DNA of 64,000 nt, from positions 1 through 64,000 of the forward strand of contig CAYOHP010000012.1 of assembly GCA_964403795.1 (NCBI GenBank), read 5' to 3'. This DNA comes from CAYOHP01 sp964403795 [NCBI: uncultured bacterium] (lineage in GTDB: Bacteria > Muiribacteriota > UBA6191 > CAZXTJ01). Both the position numbers and the translations under genes were made by a program. Under the pieces are notes generated by a model that made no database searches, had not been told where the DNA came from, and saw only the letters and a program-made list of their open reading frames with translations. Positions 25,701 to 33,419 of the stretch are shown one piece after another; positions within the stretch are counted from its first letter, which is position 1, and every line of letters begins with the position of its first letter.

Positions 25701-26714
25701 GGGCACCGAGGGGGGCGTCGGGCGGGGGCCCAGGGGGGGCGGAGGTGGGGGCTCCGGCCCGGGAGGAAGGGGGCGGATCTCTTCGGGGTCCCGGGTCACC
25801 GCGTCCCGGGATGTCTCGTCCTCGTCGAGGTCGGGATTTGGTGCCGGGGACCCGGAACGCTCCGCCGCCACCAGCTCGGCCAGGGTCTTCCGGGCCAGCT
25901 CGAGGACCTTGGGGTCCTTGGTCTCGGCCCCGAGCTTCTCGAGCTGGACCAGGGTCCTCCGGGCTTCGGCGGTCTTCCCGAGCTTGAGCAGGGCCTTGGC
26001 CACCAGCCCCAGGACCTTGGGGTGGTTGCGGCGGACCCTGAGGAAGATCAGCCAGTGGCGGGCCGCGTCCTCGTACCGGCCCAGCTTGAAGAGTTCGATC
26101 CCGGCGAAGTACCGGGCCCGCAGGTTGGTCGGCTCGAGCCGCAGGATCCGGTTCCACCAGTCGAGGCTCTCCTCGAACAACCGCTGCCGCAGCTCCTCGC
26201 TGGGGCTCCCCAGGCCCTGGCGGTACAGCGCCAGGCCCAGATAGCCCATGGTCTTCGTGTTGTTGGGCTTCTCCTCCAGGATCCGGGTCCAGGACAGGAC
26301 CGCCTGGGTGAGGTTCCCGAGCCGGGCGTGGGCCAGACCCAGGTGGAAGAGCACGACCGGCACCCGCGAGCGCTGGCGCAGGACCTCCTCGAACTCCTTG
26401 ACGGCCCGGCCGTGCTGCCCGCTCTCGGCGAAGCGACGGCCCAGCAGGTAGCGCAGGCGCAGGTCCTCGGGCTTGTCCTTGACCGCCTGCTCCAGGCGCA
26501 CCAGGCTGGCCGAGACCAGCCCGGGCAGCAGACCGAAGACCAGCAGGGCCAGCAGGAGGGCGATCCCCGGGGGGCGGGAGCCGGGGCGCGACCGAGCCGA
26601 TCCGCCGGTTTGGGTCGCGGGCTCGTCGGAAAGGAAAATCCGCATCGAGGGCCGGGCTCGGGATCGACTACGACCCGAGGGCCTCGCGGGTTCCCTGGGT
26701 GCGCCCTGGTTCAC
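22752..26714 (-). CDS. Very large TPR membrane protein with a zinc-ribbon
   Basis: 1320 aa from GTG 26714; ATG 26645 is an alternative without a ribosome site. Residues 50-69 form a hydrophobic anchor. TPR units fill about 75-290, followed by a Pro-rich linker (GPEPPPPPPLGPRPTPP) and a second long TPR/helical region to about 890. Next come three or four transmembrane helices (ILLCDLALILFLTLTVTMLGW; LPVGLLVAFPTGLVVFVPFL; AVWILLGGLVVVPLLLPL) and two more TPRs (LLVNRGVWAARKGEYETA). Another helix leads to a six-cysteine zinc-ribbon (CHNC, CSLC, CRNC) and then two final helices. It looks like an envelope scaffold with TPRs outside. The zinc ribbon's side of the membrane is unknown. Not assignable to a known complex. 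Confidence 0.8.
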   Translation of the reverse strand: MNQGAPREPARPSGRSRSRARPSMRIFLSDEPATQTGGSARSRPGSRPPGIALLLALLVFGLLPGLVSASLVRLEQAVKDKPEDLRLRYLLGRRFAESGQHGRAVKEFEEVLRQRSRVPVVLFHLGLAHARLGNLTQAVLSWTRILEEKPNNTKTMGYLGLALYRQGLGSPSEELRQRLFEESLDWWNRILRLEPTNLRARYFAGIELFKLGRYEDAARHWLIFLRVRRNHPKVLGLVAKALLKLGKTAEARRTLVQLEKLGAETKDPKVLELARKTLAELVAAERSGSPAPNPDLDEDETSRDAVTRDPEEIRPLPPGPEPPPPPPLGPRPTPPSVPVDEPVTLQAETLFLDGLDYKEQGNFEKALFSFLQALDLQPDFSQVYLQIGEVYLGLARLAPTPTEFEKRLDLAENALAKVKDLSPNTLLAHAAHSKLAVARRSKSLGFQGYHEELAKQAVAEKRESDAFQEYVVLLSNSDFRPAVFLQLAGLIPRLTEGNQQDLRFFLEELRDGHPGVAMLEYLLGRVYLARYLLSIERKEKPDPDLATMARTHLDASLEGMQPRSEERTQFLGFLEASEADPVDHFLAARVLARDREAAKALEHVTTFLKAAHKQHPYFQDASQLKEQISISIRPATSGAASQKTLDDEIRLLRETAAETAVFFDRDDEGAPLLSPGHLLDDRIFQALRLFADAHPAHGLSRFLLGWVLRRRAESPQHTGEADRLRTEGRALWERSHREHLADAVYHHRLGLACLAWSLADPELQAQAEIFFRSARQIRLSFGITRSGALAEDCLKQASGWRQRARNDLALILLEEARRFDPESLTFHAERFQLELARGSLFGALGTLPRWLLDALGHYWIRQILLCDLALILFLTLTVTMLGWSIYLVVRYYAELHHQLTEFWAAKGWLLPLSLTLPVGLLVAFPTGLVVFVPFLAWANMRSRERAAVWILLGGLVVVPLLLPLSLRSNFGMLAAYEQVASGGHTGIVPFLQRELQARGPEPIALHLVALCQLRNGDLEAADGTLQKLSALAPDDETLLVNRGVWAARKGEYETARNLFSKAIGTNPRNARALFDLSAVFRIQGNKERSEQYHRWAVEIASPDVQALIEQLDQIPEEISRLPLLDQPLPPETLDPLFRFFGSRNFLALNATLLGFLTWFLLGGGLAGALLFARERLDIVLLRCHNCQRVLCSLCQQTKANKLFCRNCAEPATRREYLGNEANQELAQEAFRHARFLNFFLPGLGLAFLGWTGVAVCLLMTTTGLLLFRISEGGFLARTVFPELGHGPVDLLLACTLCAALAIYALAQYLLWRHRDEVQPK

Positions 26715-26720
26715 GGGCTC

Positions 26721-27170
26721 TCAGACCGGCTCGACCTGGAAGAGGATCTCGTCCTTGGCGACGGCCGTGGCGTTCTGGACCAGGGTCTTGGCGAGTCGCC
26801 CGCGGGTCGGGGACTTGATCTCGTTCATGAGCTTCATGGCCTCGATGATGCAGACCACCTGCCCCTTCTCGACGATCTCGCCCTCGTTGGCATAGGGCGG
26901 CTTGTCGGGGGCGGGGGCGCTGTAGAAGGTGCCGACCATGGGGGAGCGGATGGCGACGTACTTCCCATCTTCCCGGGGGCGGGCCGGCTCTACCACGGGT
27001 GCCGCCACCGGGGGTAAGGGTGCCGGTGCGGCAGCCTGGACGGCCTGGGGGCGGGCACTCTCCCGGGAGAACCGGACGGTCAGGGAACCGTCGGTGTACT
27101 CGAACTCGGCCAGGCCGTAGGGAGCGACGATCTCGAGCAGCTCCCTGGCCTTCTTGAGGGCGTCTTCCAT
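26721..27170 (-). CDS. accB: Biotin carboxyl carrier protein of acetyl-CoA carboxylase
   Basis: 149 aa from ATG 27170. The N-terminal 45 residues (KARELLEIVAPYGLAEFEYTD) resemble the AccB dimerisation segment. A Pro/Ala linker follows, then an 80-residue biotinyl domain with EAMKLMNEI carrying the biotinylated Lys, and IRSPMVGTFYSAPAP at its start. The PMVGTFY-type thumb distinguishes AccB from lipoyl domains. It supplies malonyl-CoA for fatty-acid synthesis. accC does not follow, which is unusual; the carboxylase subunit must be elsewhere. It starts two bases after the stop of the upstream lipoprotein gene. Confidence 0.95.
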   Translation of the reverse strand: MEDALKKARELLEIVAPYGLAEFEYTDGSLTVRFSRESARPQAVQAAAPAPLPPVAAPVVEPARPREDGKYVAIRSPMVGTFYSAPAPDKPPYANEGEIVEKGQVVCIIEAMKLMNEIKSPTRGRLAKTLVQNATAVAKDEILFQVEPV

Positions 27171-27172
27171 GC

Positions 27173-27646
27173 TCAGTGCTCTCTCCCTGGGGATCCATCC
27201 GGCGGGGTTCCGACCGGTCCGGCGGCAGCCTCCGGGTTCCTGACAACGTAGCCGAGTCGCTCCGGGGGGAGGAAGGCCTCCTGGAGCCGGACCCGACCCT
27301 CGGGATCGAGGAGCAGGATCCGCGGGACTCCCGGGAGCGAGTACCCGGCGACCAGCTTGCCCTCCGGGTCCCACTCGGGACGCGGATCGCCGGGGCCCGG
27401 TTCGAGGGCGCCTGGCCCCGGACCCGGGACCGGGCTGCCGACCCGGATCCATCGGAAGGCCGCTCTCGCCCGGCGCTGCCGGGAGATGCGGTGGGCTTCC
27501 CGGGCCGTTTCCACCGAAGGTCTGCCCCAGGAATCGACGACCAGGAGGGTCCATCCACTCCCCCTGGAGGGCCGGGCCGCCGGCGCGGGCCGGCAGGCCA
27601 GCAGCAACAGGAGGGCGGGGATCCCCCACCGGAACAGGCGGCGCAT
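27173..27646 (-). CDS. Lipoprotein with a thioredoxin-like fold lacking CxxC
   Basis: 157 aa from ATG 27646. Signal with a lipobox LLLAC, so the mature protein should be a lipoprotein beginning at Cys18. Then GWTLLVVDSWGRPSVETAREA occupies the place of the usual WCxxC strand-helix of TlpA-like proteins. YSLPGVPRILLLDPEGRV matches their cis-Pro and dGr.. segment. The redox cysteines are replaced (WGRPS), so a thiol-disulfide function is unlikely; binding or heme/copper chaperoning has been seen in similar relatives. No Shine-Dalgarno; TAGTCT ends eight bases before the ATG. Confidence 0.7.
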   Translation of the reverse strand: MRRLFRWGIPALLLLLACRPAPAARPSRGSGWTLLVVDSWGRPSVETAREAHRISRQRRARAAFRWIRVGSPVPGPGPGALEPGPGDPRPEWDPEGKLVAGYSLPGVPRILLLDPEGRVRLQEAFLPPERLGYVVRNPEAAAGPVGTPPDGSPGREH

Positions 27647-27654
27647 ACCGCCGA

Positions 27655-27660
27655 GACTAG
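27655..27660 (-). promoter_or_regulatory. -10-like TAGTCT eight bases before the lipoprotein start
   Basis: TGCTAGTCT on the minus strand, an extended -10 form, then eight bases and the ATG at 27646. It suggests a leaderless message that also carries accB. Confidence 0.4.
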
Positions 27661-27770
27661 CATCCGCGCTGGTCCGGTCGAGGTCGGGCAGGCGAAAGAA
27701 CGGGGTCTGGCCGCGGGAGTTGTAAGGAACCGGCGAAGATCGGTCGATGGATAGGACGAGGAGGTTCGAA

Positions 27771-27983
27771 ATGCTGCAGATCGTGCAAGACGGAATCCCG
27801 ACCGCATCCCCGGCACCCGAGGCTCGGCGGGTCTACGACCTCCGTCGCCGGGTCGAGAGGGCCCTGGCCCGGTTCCGCCGGGTCGAGTCGGTCCAGGCCC
27901 GAGGGGACCGGGTGGTCTCCCGCCTGCCCCGCCGGGGCGTCGTGGTCCCCATCCTCGATGACCTGCCCCTGATCGGCGCCTGA
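27771..27983 (+). CDS. Small basic protein, unknown function
   Basis: 70 aa from ATG 27771, chosen because GAGGAGG lies six bases upstream; an in-frame ATG at 27747 has no such site. The middle is strongly basic and helical (RRVYDLRRRVERALARFRRVESV) and the C-terminus is hydrophobic (VVVPILDDLPLIGA). No family recognised. First of a run of three small plus-strand genes (27.8-28.6 kb). Confidence 0.6.
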   Translation: MLQIVQDGIPTASPAPEARRVYDLRRRVERALARFRRVESVQARGDRVVSRLPRRGVVVPILDDLPLIGA

Positions 27984-28003
27984 GCCGGGAGGAGCGACGC
28001 GCC

Positions 28004-28216
28004 ATGGATCGATCCGAGACCGACCGCTTCCGCTCCGACATCGAGGCGCTCCGTCGCGAGGCCGAGGGTCTCCGGGAGGAGCTGGTGCTGCTCCAGCGAT
28101 CCCACGCCCGGCTGGCGCTCCTGCTCCGCGACCAGCGCACCCTCCTCTCGGCGGCCCTCACCGATCTGGTCGAGGGCCCCGAAACCGTCGACGCGCCCCT
28201 CCTGCGGGCAGCCTGA
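28004..28216 (+). CDS. Small coiled-coil protein, unknown function
   Basis: 70 aa from ATG 28004, with GGGAGGAG about nine bases upstream and 20 bases after the previous stop. Nearly the whole chain is a predicted charged coiled-coil (IEALRREAEGLREELVLLQR). No family recognised. Probably co-transcribed with the gene at 27771. Confidence 0.6.
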   Translation: MDRSETDRFRSDIEALRREAEGLREELVLLQRSHARLALLLRDQRTLLSAALTDLVEGPETVDAPLLRAA

Positions 28217-28232
28217 CTCCCCACCCGCCGCC

Positions 28233-28261
28233 TTGACCGTGGTCCCGCCCACGGGTTAGAA
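28233..28261 (+). promoter_or_regulatory. Sigma-70-type promoter with a palindromic spacer ahead of comFB
   Basis: TTGACC at 28233-28238, a 17-base spacer, TTAGAA at 28256-28261. Overlapping the -35 and the spacer is a perfect inverted repeat, CCGTGG (28237-28242) and CCACGG (28249-28254), which could be a repressor site. Leader of about 22 bases to the GTG at 28290. Confidence 0.6.
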
Positions 28262-28289
28262 ATCCCCGCTTCGTTGCGGTGGGGAGCCG

Positions 28290-28586
28290 GTGGATCTGGA
28301 CCTCGGCAATCTGGAGAACCTCCAGGTCGACCTGGTGGTGCAGGCTCTCGAGGCCGCGCTCGGCGGCGCGGGGGGGCCGATCCCGTCGGATCTCTGCACC
28401 TGCCGGCTCTGCCTCGTGGACGTGGTCGCGCTGGCGCTCAACTCGCTCCCCCCCCGCTACGTCGCCGACAAGTACTACAAGTTTCCCGAGGCCCAGGAGG
28501 GTCTCGAGAAGGCGCGGAAGACGGCCGAGCGCGCGGTGCGCATGGCGCTACGCAGAGTGGCCCGCAGACCCCACCACGATCGCTGA
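28290..28586 (+). CDS. ComFB-family protein
   Basis: 98 aa from GTG 28290 with GGGGAG three bases upstream. The ComFB pattern is clear: CTCRLCLVDVVALALNSL followed by PPRYVADKYYKF. It includes the paired cysteines that bind zinc in this family. ComFB is named from the Bacillus competence operon but its role there is unclear; cyanobacterial relatives bind cyclic di-nucleotides. It has its own promoter. A comF-type gene lies 13 kb away, not adjacent. Confidence 0.85.
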   Translation: MDLDLGNLENLQVDLVVQALEAALGGAGGPIPSDLCTCRLCLVDVVALALNSLPPRYVADKYYKFPEAQEGLEKARKTAERAVRMALRRVARRPHHDR

Positions 28587-28685
28587 CCGGCCCGACGGCC
28601 GGACCCGGCGACGGGGAACACGAGAAGACACGGGGCTCGGGAGGATCGAGGATCGCTCGGCAGGGATCGAGCGGGGAGGAACGCG

Positions 28686-29405
28686 GTGCAGAAGCTCGTC
28701 GCAATCGGACTTTCCCTGGCGCTCACGGCGCTGGGTGCAGGCAGGGTCTCGGCCTCGGAACCCCAGGTCGACGCCGGGACCGAGAGCATCCATCTCCGGC
28801 TCGGCAAGTACACCTTCTGGATCGATGCCCGGAACCGGAGCTTCCAGTCGATCCAGAACGCCCGGGCCACCGGCTACCTCTCGGGGGACCGCATGGCCCA
28901 GATCACGGTCAGCTCGGACGGTTACCGGGAGGCCCGCGAGACGGTCTGGTTGAACCCCAACTCGACCACCTACAACGTCCGCGCCACCCTTGACGACCCC
29001 ACGGTCTGGGTCGACGTCTACGAGCGGGGCGGGTCCTCGCTCCAGCACTCCTCCCGGATCGACAGCTTCGGGGTCTGGGGCGACGAGTTCCGGTTCGTGA
29101 GCCGGATCTCGGCCGAGGGCTTCGCCCGCTTCACGGCCCATGACGTCCAGGTCCGGGTGGGCGGGATGATCCCCTTCGGGGACCGGGTCCGGGTCTCGAC
29201 CTCGGGAACCCAGCGGGAGATCGAGATCACCGTGAAGCGCCGGGACATGAACAGCTACTCCAACTCCTTCCGGGTCTACGTCCCCTCCGACGAGACCCTG
29301 GGGCCCCCGCCCTCCGACGCACCCGCTTCCGGGGAGGCCGACGACGCCCGGACCCGGTATCGGCGCCAGGCCTTCGCCGAACTGGAGGGCGGGCTCAGCG
29401 ACTGA
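28686..29405 (+). CDS. Exported protein of unknown function
   Basis: 239 aa from GTG 28686 with GGGGAGGA five bases upstream. A signal peptide (LVAIGLSLALTALGAGRVSAS) is followed by a beta-rich chain without cysteines and an acidic, Pro-containing C-terminus. Repeated segments such as YTFWIDARNRSFQSIQ and FRFVSRISAEGFARFT suggest a beta-sandwich. No family recognised. Likely periplasmic. Confidence 0.7.
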   Translation: MQKLVAIGLSLALTALGAGRVSASEPQVDAGTESIHLRLGKYTFWIDARNRSFQSIQNARATGYLSGDRMAQITVSSDGYREARETVWLNPNSTTYNVRATLDDPTVWVDVYERGGSSLQHSSRIDSFGVWGDEFRFVSRISAEGFARFTAHDVQVRVGGMIPFGDRVRVSTSGTQREIEITVKRRDMNSYSNSFRVYVPSDETLGPPPSDAPASGEADDARTRYRRQAFAELEGGLSD

Positions 29406-29423
29406 TCCCGAGCCTCCTGGGGG

Positions 29424-29429
29424 TACCCT
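29424..29429 (+). promoter_or_regulatory. -10-like TACCCT seven bases before the start at 29437
   Basis: TACCCT then seven bases then ATG; no Shine-Dalgarno. Part of the leaderless pattern. Confidence 0.35.
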
Positions 29430-29436
29430 CCCCTCG

Positions 29437-30264
29437 ATGGGGAACGGATCCTCCCTGGGAAGACGCCTTCCCTGGCTGGCGCTCGGGGCCGCGGCCTTGG
29501 TGGCCGCGGTCCTCTACGTCGTCGCGCCCCGGGCCACCGGCCCGGGAGCTGCCCCAGCCCCGGAACCCGAGCCCGACGGGCCGTCCTTCGCTCCCGCCCT
29601 CGAGCCGCTCCCGCAACCGATCCCCGGGGACCGCCTGAGGGCCGATTTCCTCGCCGGGAAGGATCCAGGCGGGGAGCGGTTCCTGGCCTGGCTCCGGGAA
29701 GCGGCCGCGGCTCCCGAACGGTCCGGGGCGATCTCGGCCTGTGCCGAGGCCTGGCTCGAGACCCGCAAGCCGCACCTGATGGTGCCGCTGCGCGAGTACC
29801 CCGGGGAACTTGCCGGGATCGCGGCCGAGAGGCTCCCCGCGGACCCGAAGGGAGGCCTCGATTTGATCGCGACCTTCGGATTCCCGGGAGGGGTCCGGGA
29901 CGATCGGTTCTTCGCCTCGACCTCCCTCCGGGCCGCCCTGGTCCTCGCCTGTGAGCCTTCCGGTGACCCCGAGGCGGCAGCCGAGGCCGGACCCGAACGG
30001 GCCAAGGCCCTCTGGATCGCGGGACGGGCCCGCATCAAGGAGGCGATCCCGGCCATCCGGAGGGCCGCCGGCCTGCTCCGGGACGAAAGCGGGATGCCGC
30101 TTCCCGGGGACCCCTACGGTCCGGCCAGGGACCAGGCGATGCGGATCGTGGCAGGGAACTCTCCGGCCCGGCCGGAACCGAAGGCAGGACCCGGGGCCAA
30201 GGCCGCCCCTCAGGCCGGCAGGCCGACCACCCGGGGCCGGGCCTTGGCTTCCTCGCCCCGGTAG
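29437..30264 (+). CDS. Membrane-anchored helical-repeat protein, unknown
   Basis: 275 aa from ATG 29437. One N-terminal transmembrane helix (LPWLALGAAALVAAVLYVVA), a Pro/Glu-rich spacer, then alternating short helices rich in Ala/Arg/Leu that resemble HEAT-type repeats (EAIPAIRRAAGLLRD). The C-terminus is disordered and basic. The last 55 bases overlap the 3' end of alr on the other strand, so both stops are nested. Function unknown. Confidence 0.6.
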   Translation: MGNGSSLGRRLPWLALGAAALVAAVLYVVAPRATGPGAAPAPEPEPDGPSFAPALEPLPQPIPGDRLRADFLAGKDPGGERFLAWLREAAAAPERSGAISACAEAWLETRKPHLMVPLREYPGELAGIAAERLPADPKGGLDLIATFGFPGGVRDDRFFASTSLRAALVLACEPSGDPEAAAEAGPERAKALWIAGRARIKEAIPAIRRAAGLLRDESGMPLPGDPYGPARDQAMRIVAGNSPARPEPKAGPGAKAAPQAGRPTTRGRALASSPR

Positions 30265-31397
30265 AGGCGGCGGACCCGGGGTGCGATTCCGGTCGGGACC
30301 TCGTAGGGGATCCCCCCGGTCCAGGAGGCCATCTCCTCGGCCGTGATCCGGTCGTGGCCGTCTTGGCCGAGCAGGGTCACGACCGCACCATGAGGCAGCG
30401 GAGTCTCGGTGCCGAGGTCGACCATCAGGTGGTCCATGGTCACCCGGCCGACGATCGGGTAACGTCGGCCTTCGATCAGGACCGAGGCGCGTCCCTCGAC
30501 CCGACGGGAGTAGCCGTCCCCGTAGCCGACCGAGACGGTCCCGATCCGGGTCTCCTTCTCGGCCTTCCAGGTGCGGGCGTAGGAGACGAAGGTGCCCGCC
30601 GGGATGGTCTCCACCCGGACCAGCCGGGCCCGCCATTCGAGCACCGGGACCAGGTCGGCGATCCCCCGGCAGGTGTCGGCGGGGAGCATGCCGTAGAGCC
30701 CGAGCCCGGGACGCACCGCGTCGAAGGCCACCTGGGAGCCGTGCCTCAGGATGGCGGCGGTGTTGGCCACATGGAGCATCCCGGGGGACACGCCCTCGGC
30801 CCGGATCGCTTCCACCGCTTGCCGGAAGCGCTGGATCTGGAGCCGGGCGAAGGAGGCGTCGAGCTCGTCGGCGGTGGAGAGGTGGGTGGACACGCCCTCG
30901 AGCTGGAGATCCTGGCTCCGTGCCACGTTGGAGGCCAGGAAGCCAGCTTTGCGGACCGGGGTGCCGAGCCGGGTCATCCCGGTGTCCACATGGAGGTGGA
31001 CTCCCATGCGGCGTCCCGCCCGCCGGGCCCGGGTCTCGAGGTCCCGGACCGCCAGGGCGTCACCCAGGGCCGGGGTGAGCCCGTGGGAGACGAGCAGGTC
31101 GGCTTCCTCGGGGATGTAGCCGCCGATCACCAGGATCGGGGCCCGGATCCCGCGTTCCCGCAGTTCCGCACCTTCGGAGGGGTAGGCGACCCCCAGGGCC
31201 CGGGCCCCGGCCGAGAGCGCCGCTTCGGCGGCCTGGGTGGCACCCAGGCCGTAGGCGTTGCTCTTCACCATGGCGATGATCGAGGTCCCGGGAGGAAGGC
31301 AGGCGGCCAGGACCCGTGTGTTGTGCCGGATCGCGTCGAGGTCGATCTCCGCCCAGGAATGCGCCACTCCGGTCCCTTCGCTCTTCGGAGGAGGCAT
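30210..31397 (-). CDS. alr: Alanine racemase
   Basis: 395 aa from ATG 31397. It interconverts L- and D-alanine for peptidoglycan with PLP. The PLP lysine is Lys45 in MVKSNAYGLG; THLSTADE, RPGLGLYG and VGYGDGYSRR mark the barrel and the catalytic tyrosine region; MDHLMVDLG is the usual late motif. The length is typical. It starts 38 bases after the RNase Y stop and is probably in the same transcript. Its 3' end overlaps the convergent membrane gene by 55 bases. Confidence 0.96.
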   Translation of the reverse strand: MPPPKSEGTGVAHSWAEIDLDAIRHNTRVLAACLPPGTSIIAMVKSNAYGLGATQAAEAALSAGARALGVAYPSEGAELRERGIRAPILVIGGYIPEEADLLVSHGLTPALGDALAVRDLETRARRAGRRMGVHLHVDTGMTRLGTPVRKAGFLASNVARSQDLQLEGVSTHLSTADELDASFARLQIQRFRQAVEAIRAEGVSPGMLHVANTAAILRHGSQVAFDAVRPGLGLYGMLPADTCRGIADLVPVLEWRARLVRVETIPAGTFVSYARTWKAEKETRIGTVSVGYGDGYSRRVEGRASVLIEGRRYPIVGRVTMDHLMVDLGTETPLPHGAVVTLLGQDGHDRITAEEMASWTGGIPYEVPTGIAPRVRRLYRGEEAKARPRVVGLPA

Positions 31398-31435
31398 CGG
31401 ACGTTTTCCGTCCGTACATGAGGATTCTGGTGCGA

Positions 31436-32977
31436 TCAACGGGCGACCTCGACGATCCGGGTCTCCCGGATCACCACGACCTTCACCTGGCCCGGGAACT
31501 CCATGTCGGACTCGATGCGCTTGCGGATGTCCCGGGCGAGCCGATGGCTGCTGGCGTCGTCGACCTCTCCGGGCTTGACCAGCACCCGGACCTCGCGTCC
31601 AGCCTGGATGGCATAGGCGTAGGAGACGCCGGGGAAGTCCTGGGCGATCCGCTCCAGGTTCTCGACCCGCTTGATGTAGCTCGACATGGTCTCCCGCCGG
31701 GCCCCGGGCCGGGCGGCCGAGAGCATGTCGGCGACCTGGACCAGCAGGGCCTCGGGACTCTCGAAGGGCACGTCCTCGTGGTGGGCCCCGATGGCGTTGC
31801 AGACCCGGTCGGATTCGCCCAGGCGCTTGGCGATCTTCATGCCGAGGACCGCGTGGTTGCCCTCTTCCTTGAGCTCGTCGGCGACCTTCCCGATGTCGTG
31901 CAGGAAGGCGGCCCGCTTGGCCAGGACCGCGTCGGCCCCGATCTCGTAGGCCATGGTCTCGGCCAGCTGGGCGACCTCGAAGCAGTGCTCCAGGAGGTTC
32001 TGGCCGTAGCTCGCCCGGTAGCGCATCTTGCCGACCTCGAAGACCATGCGGTCGTTGATCCCGGTCAGCCCGAGCTTGGTGATGGCCTGGCTGCCGATCT
32101 CCTGGATCTCGTCGTGGAGCTCGCGCTGGGTCTGCTCGTAGACCTGTTCGATCTTCGCCGGGTGGATCCGCCCGTCGGCCATGAGCTTCTCGAGGGTGCG
32201 GCGGGCGATCTCCCGCTTGACCGAGTTGAAGGCCGAGAGGACGACGGCCTCGGGGGTGTCGTCGATGATCACGTCGACGCCCGTCAGGCTCTCGAAGGCC
32301 CGGATGTTGCGCCCGTCCCGGCCGATGATCCGGCCCTTCATCTCGTCGTTGGGCAGCGAGACCACCGTGACCAGGCGCTCGGCCGTGAAGTCCGGGGCGC
32401 ACTTCTGGACGGCCTCGGCGAGGACCTTCACCGCCTTGCGCTTGGACTCCTCCCGGAACCTCGCCTCGGCCTCCTGGACCCGCACCGCGATCTCGTGGCC
32501 GAGGTCGTGCTCGAGCCGGGTCAGGAGCTGCTCCCTGGCAGCCTCCTGGGTGAGCCCCGTCTGGGCTTCGAGTTCCCGCTTCTGGCGTTCGACCAGGGCC
32601 CGGTACTCGTCCTGGAGCCGATTGGCTTCGTCCTGGCGGGTCTGGGCGAGGCGTTCCCGCTGGTCGATCTCCTGGGACCGGCCTTCCAGCCGCTCCTCCC
32701 TACCGGTGAGGCGGGCGCTTTCCTTGTCGAGTTCGGCCTGTCGGGTCCGGGCCAGGGTCTCGGCCTCGGTCCGGATCTTCTCCGCCGTCCGCTGGGCCTC
32801 GAGTTCGGCCTGGGTCTTCAGGTTCCTGGCCTCGAGCTCGGCGGCGCGCAGGACGTCCTCCCGCTTCTGCTCGGCCAGGAGGATCTTGCTGGAGGCCAGG
32901 CGATCACCCAGGAGATAGCCGATACCGCCGCCGACGGCGATCGCCACTATGCCCAGGACGAGGATCGTCGGATCCAC
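31436..32977 (-). CDS. rny: Ribonuclease Y
   Basis: 513 aa from GTG 32977 with GGAGAGGGG upstream. A membrane endoribonuclease that starts mRNA decay. N-terminal transmembrane helix (ILVLGIVAIAVGGGIGYLLG), a coiled-coil to about residue 190, a KH domain (LPNDEMKGRIIGRDGRNIRA), and an HD domain with AAFLHDIGK and GAHHEDV near residues 350-390. All motifs intact and length normal. Often found in Gram-positives and in several diderm phyla lacking RNase E. Downstream is alr. Confidence 0.97.
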   Translation of the reverse strand: MDPTILVLGIVAIAVGGGIGYLLGDRLASSKILLAEQKREDVLRAAELEARNLKTQAELEAQRTAEKIRTEAETLARTRQAELDKESARLTGREERLEGRSQEIDQRERLAQTRQDEANRLQDEYRALVERQKRELEAQTGLTQEAAREQLLTRLEHDLGHEIAVRVQEAEARFREESKRKAVKVLAEAVQKCAPDFTAERLVTVVSLPNDEMKGRIIGRDGRNIRAFESLTGVDVIIDDTPEAVVLSAFNSVKREIARRTLEKLMADGRIHPAKIEQVYEQTQRELHDEIQEIGSQAITKLGLTGINDRMVFEVGKMRYRASYGQNLLEHCFEVAQLAETMAYEIGADAVLAKRAAFLHDIGKVADELKEEGNHAVLGMKIAKRLGESDRVCNAIGAHHEDVPFESPEALLVQVADMLSAARPGARRETMSSYIKRVENLERIAQDFPGVSYAYAIQAGREVRVLVKPGEVDDASSHRLARDIRKRIESDMEFPGQVKVVVIRETRIVEVAR

Positions 32978-33055
32978 GTGGGCCCCTCTCCGAATCGGGA
33001 TCCGCCTGGGCGGACCGGGGAACGGCCGCGAAGCCGGGTCGGGCGCCGGGACGGA

Positions 33056-33385
33056 CTATTGGTTGGCGAGGGGGGCGCCGGTGGCGGGTCCGTCGACGGA
33101 TCCGCGTAGCGGGGCTCCGGAGGCCTGGCCGGTGGTGGCCTTCGGGCTCATCTGGAGGTAGGTCAGCGAGAAGGCGGACACCATGAACACGATGGCCGCG
33201 GCGCTGGTCAGCTGGGCGATGAAGCCGGTGGCTCCACGCTTGCCGAAGAGGGCGTAGGACCCGCCACCGCCGAAGGCGCCGGAAAGGCCTTCGCCCTGGT
33301 CGGCCTGGAGCAGGACGACCCCGATGAGCAGGAAGCATGCGACGATGTGGAGGAACTCGATGGTCCCGTGGACCGTGATCGACAT
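33056..33385 (-). CDS. secG: Preprotein translocase subunit SecG
   Basis: 109 aa from ATG 33385. Two transmembrane helices (FLHIVACFLLIGVVLLQ and TSAAAIVFMVSAFSLTYL) with the conserved cytoplasmic loop GEGLSGAFGGGGSYALFG between them. It forms the SecYEG channel. The C-terminal 30 residues are Gly/Ala/Pro-rich. AGGGG lies about nine bases before the start. 78 bases upstream of RNase Y on the same strand. Confidence 0.94.
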   Translation of the reverse strand: MSITVHGTIEFLHIVACFLLIGVVLLQADQGEGLSGAFGGGGSYALFGKRGATGFIAQLTSAAAIVFMVSAFSLTYLQMSPKATTGQASGAPLRGSVDGPATGAPLANQ

Positions 33386-33419
33386 GAGGAAACCCCTAAG
33401 GTCTGGAGGCTATCCCCAT

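Noticed and set aside
22776-27017. 1413-codon open frame on the plus strand
   Set aside because: Entirely antisense to the TPR protein and accB; the translation is Gly/Glu/Leu/Gln-rich without domains, a product of G+C-rich third positions.
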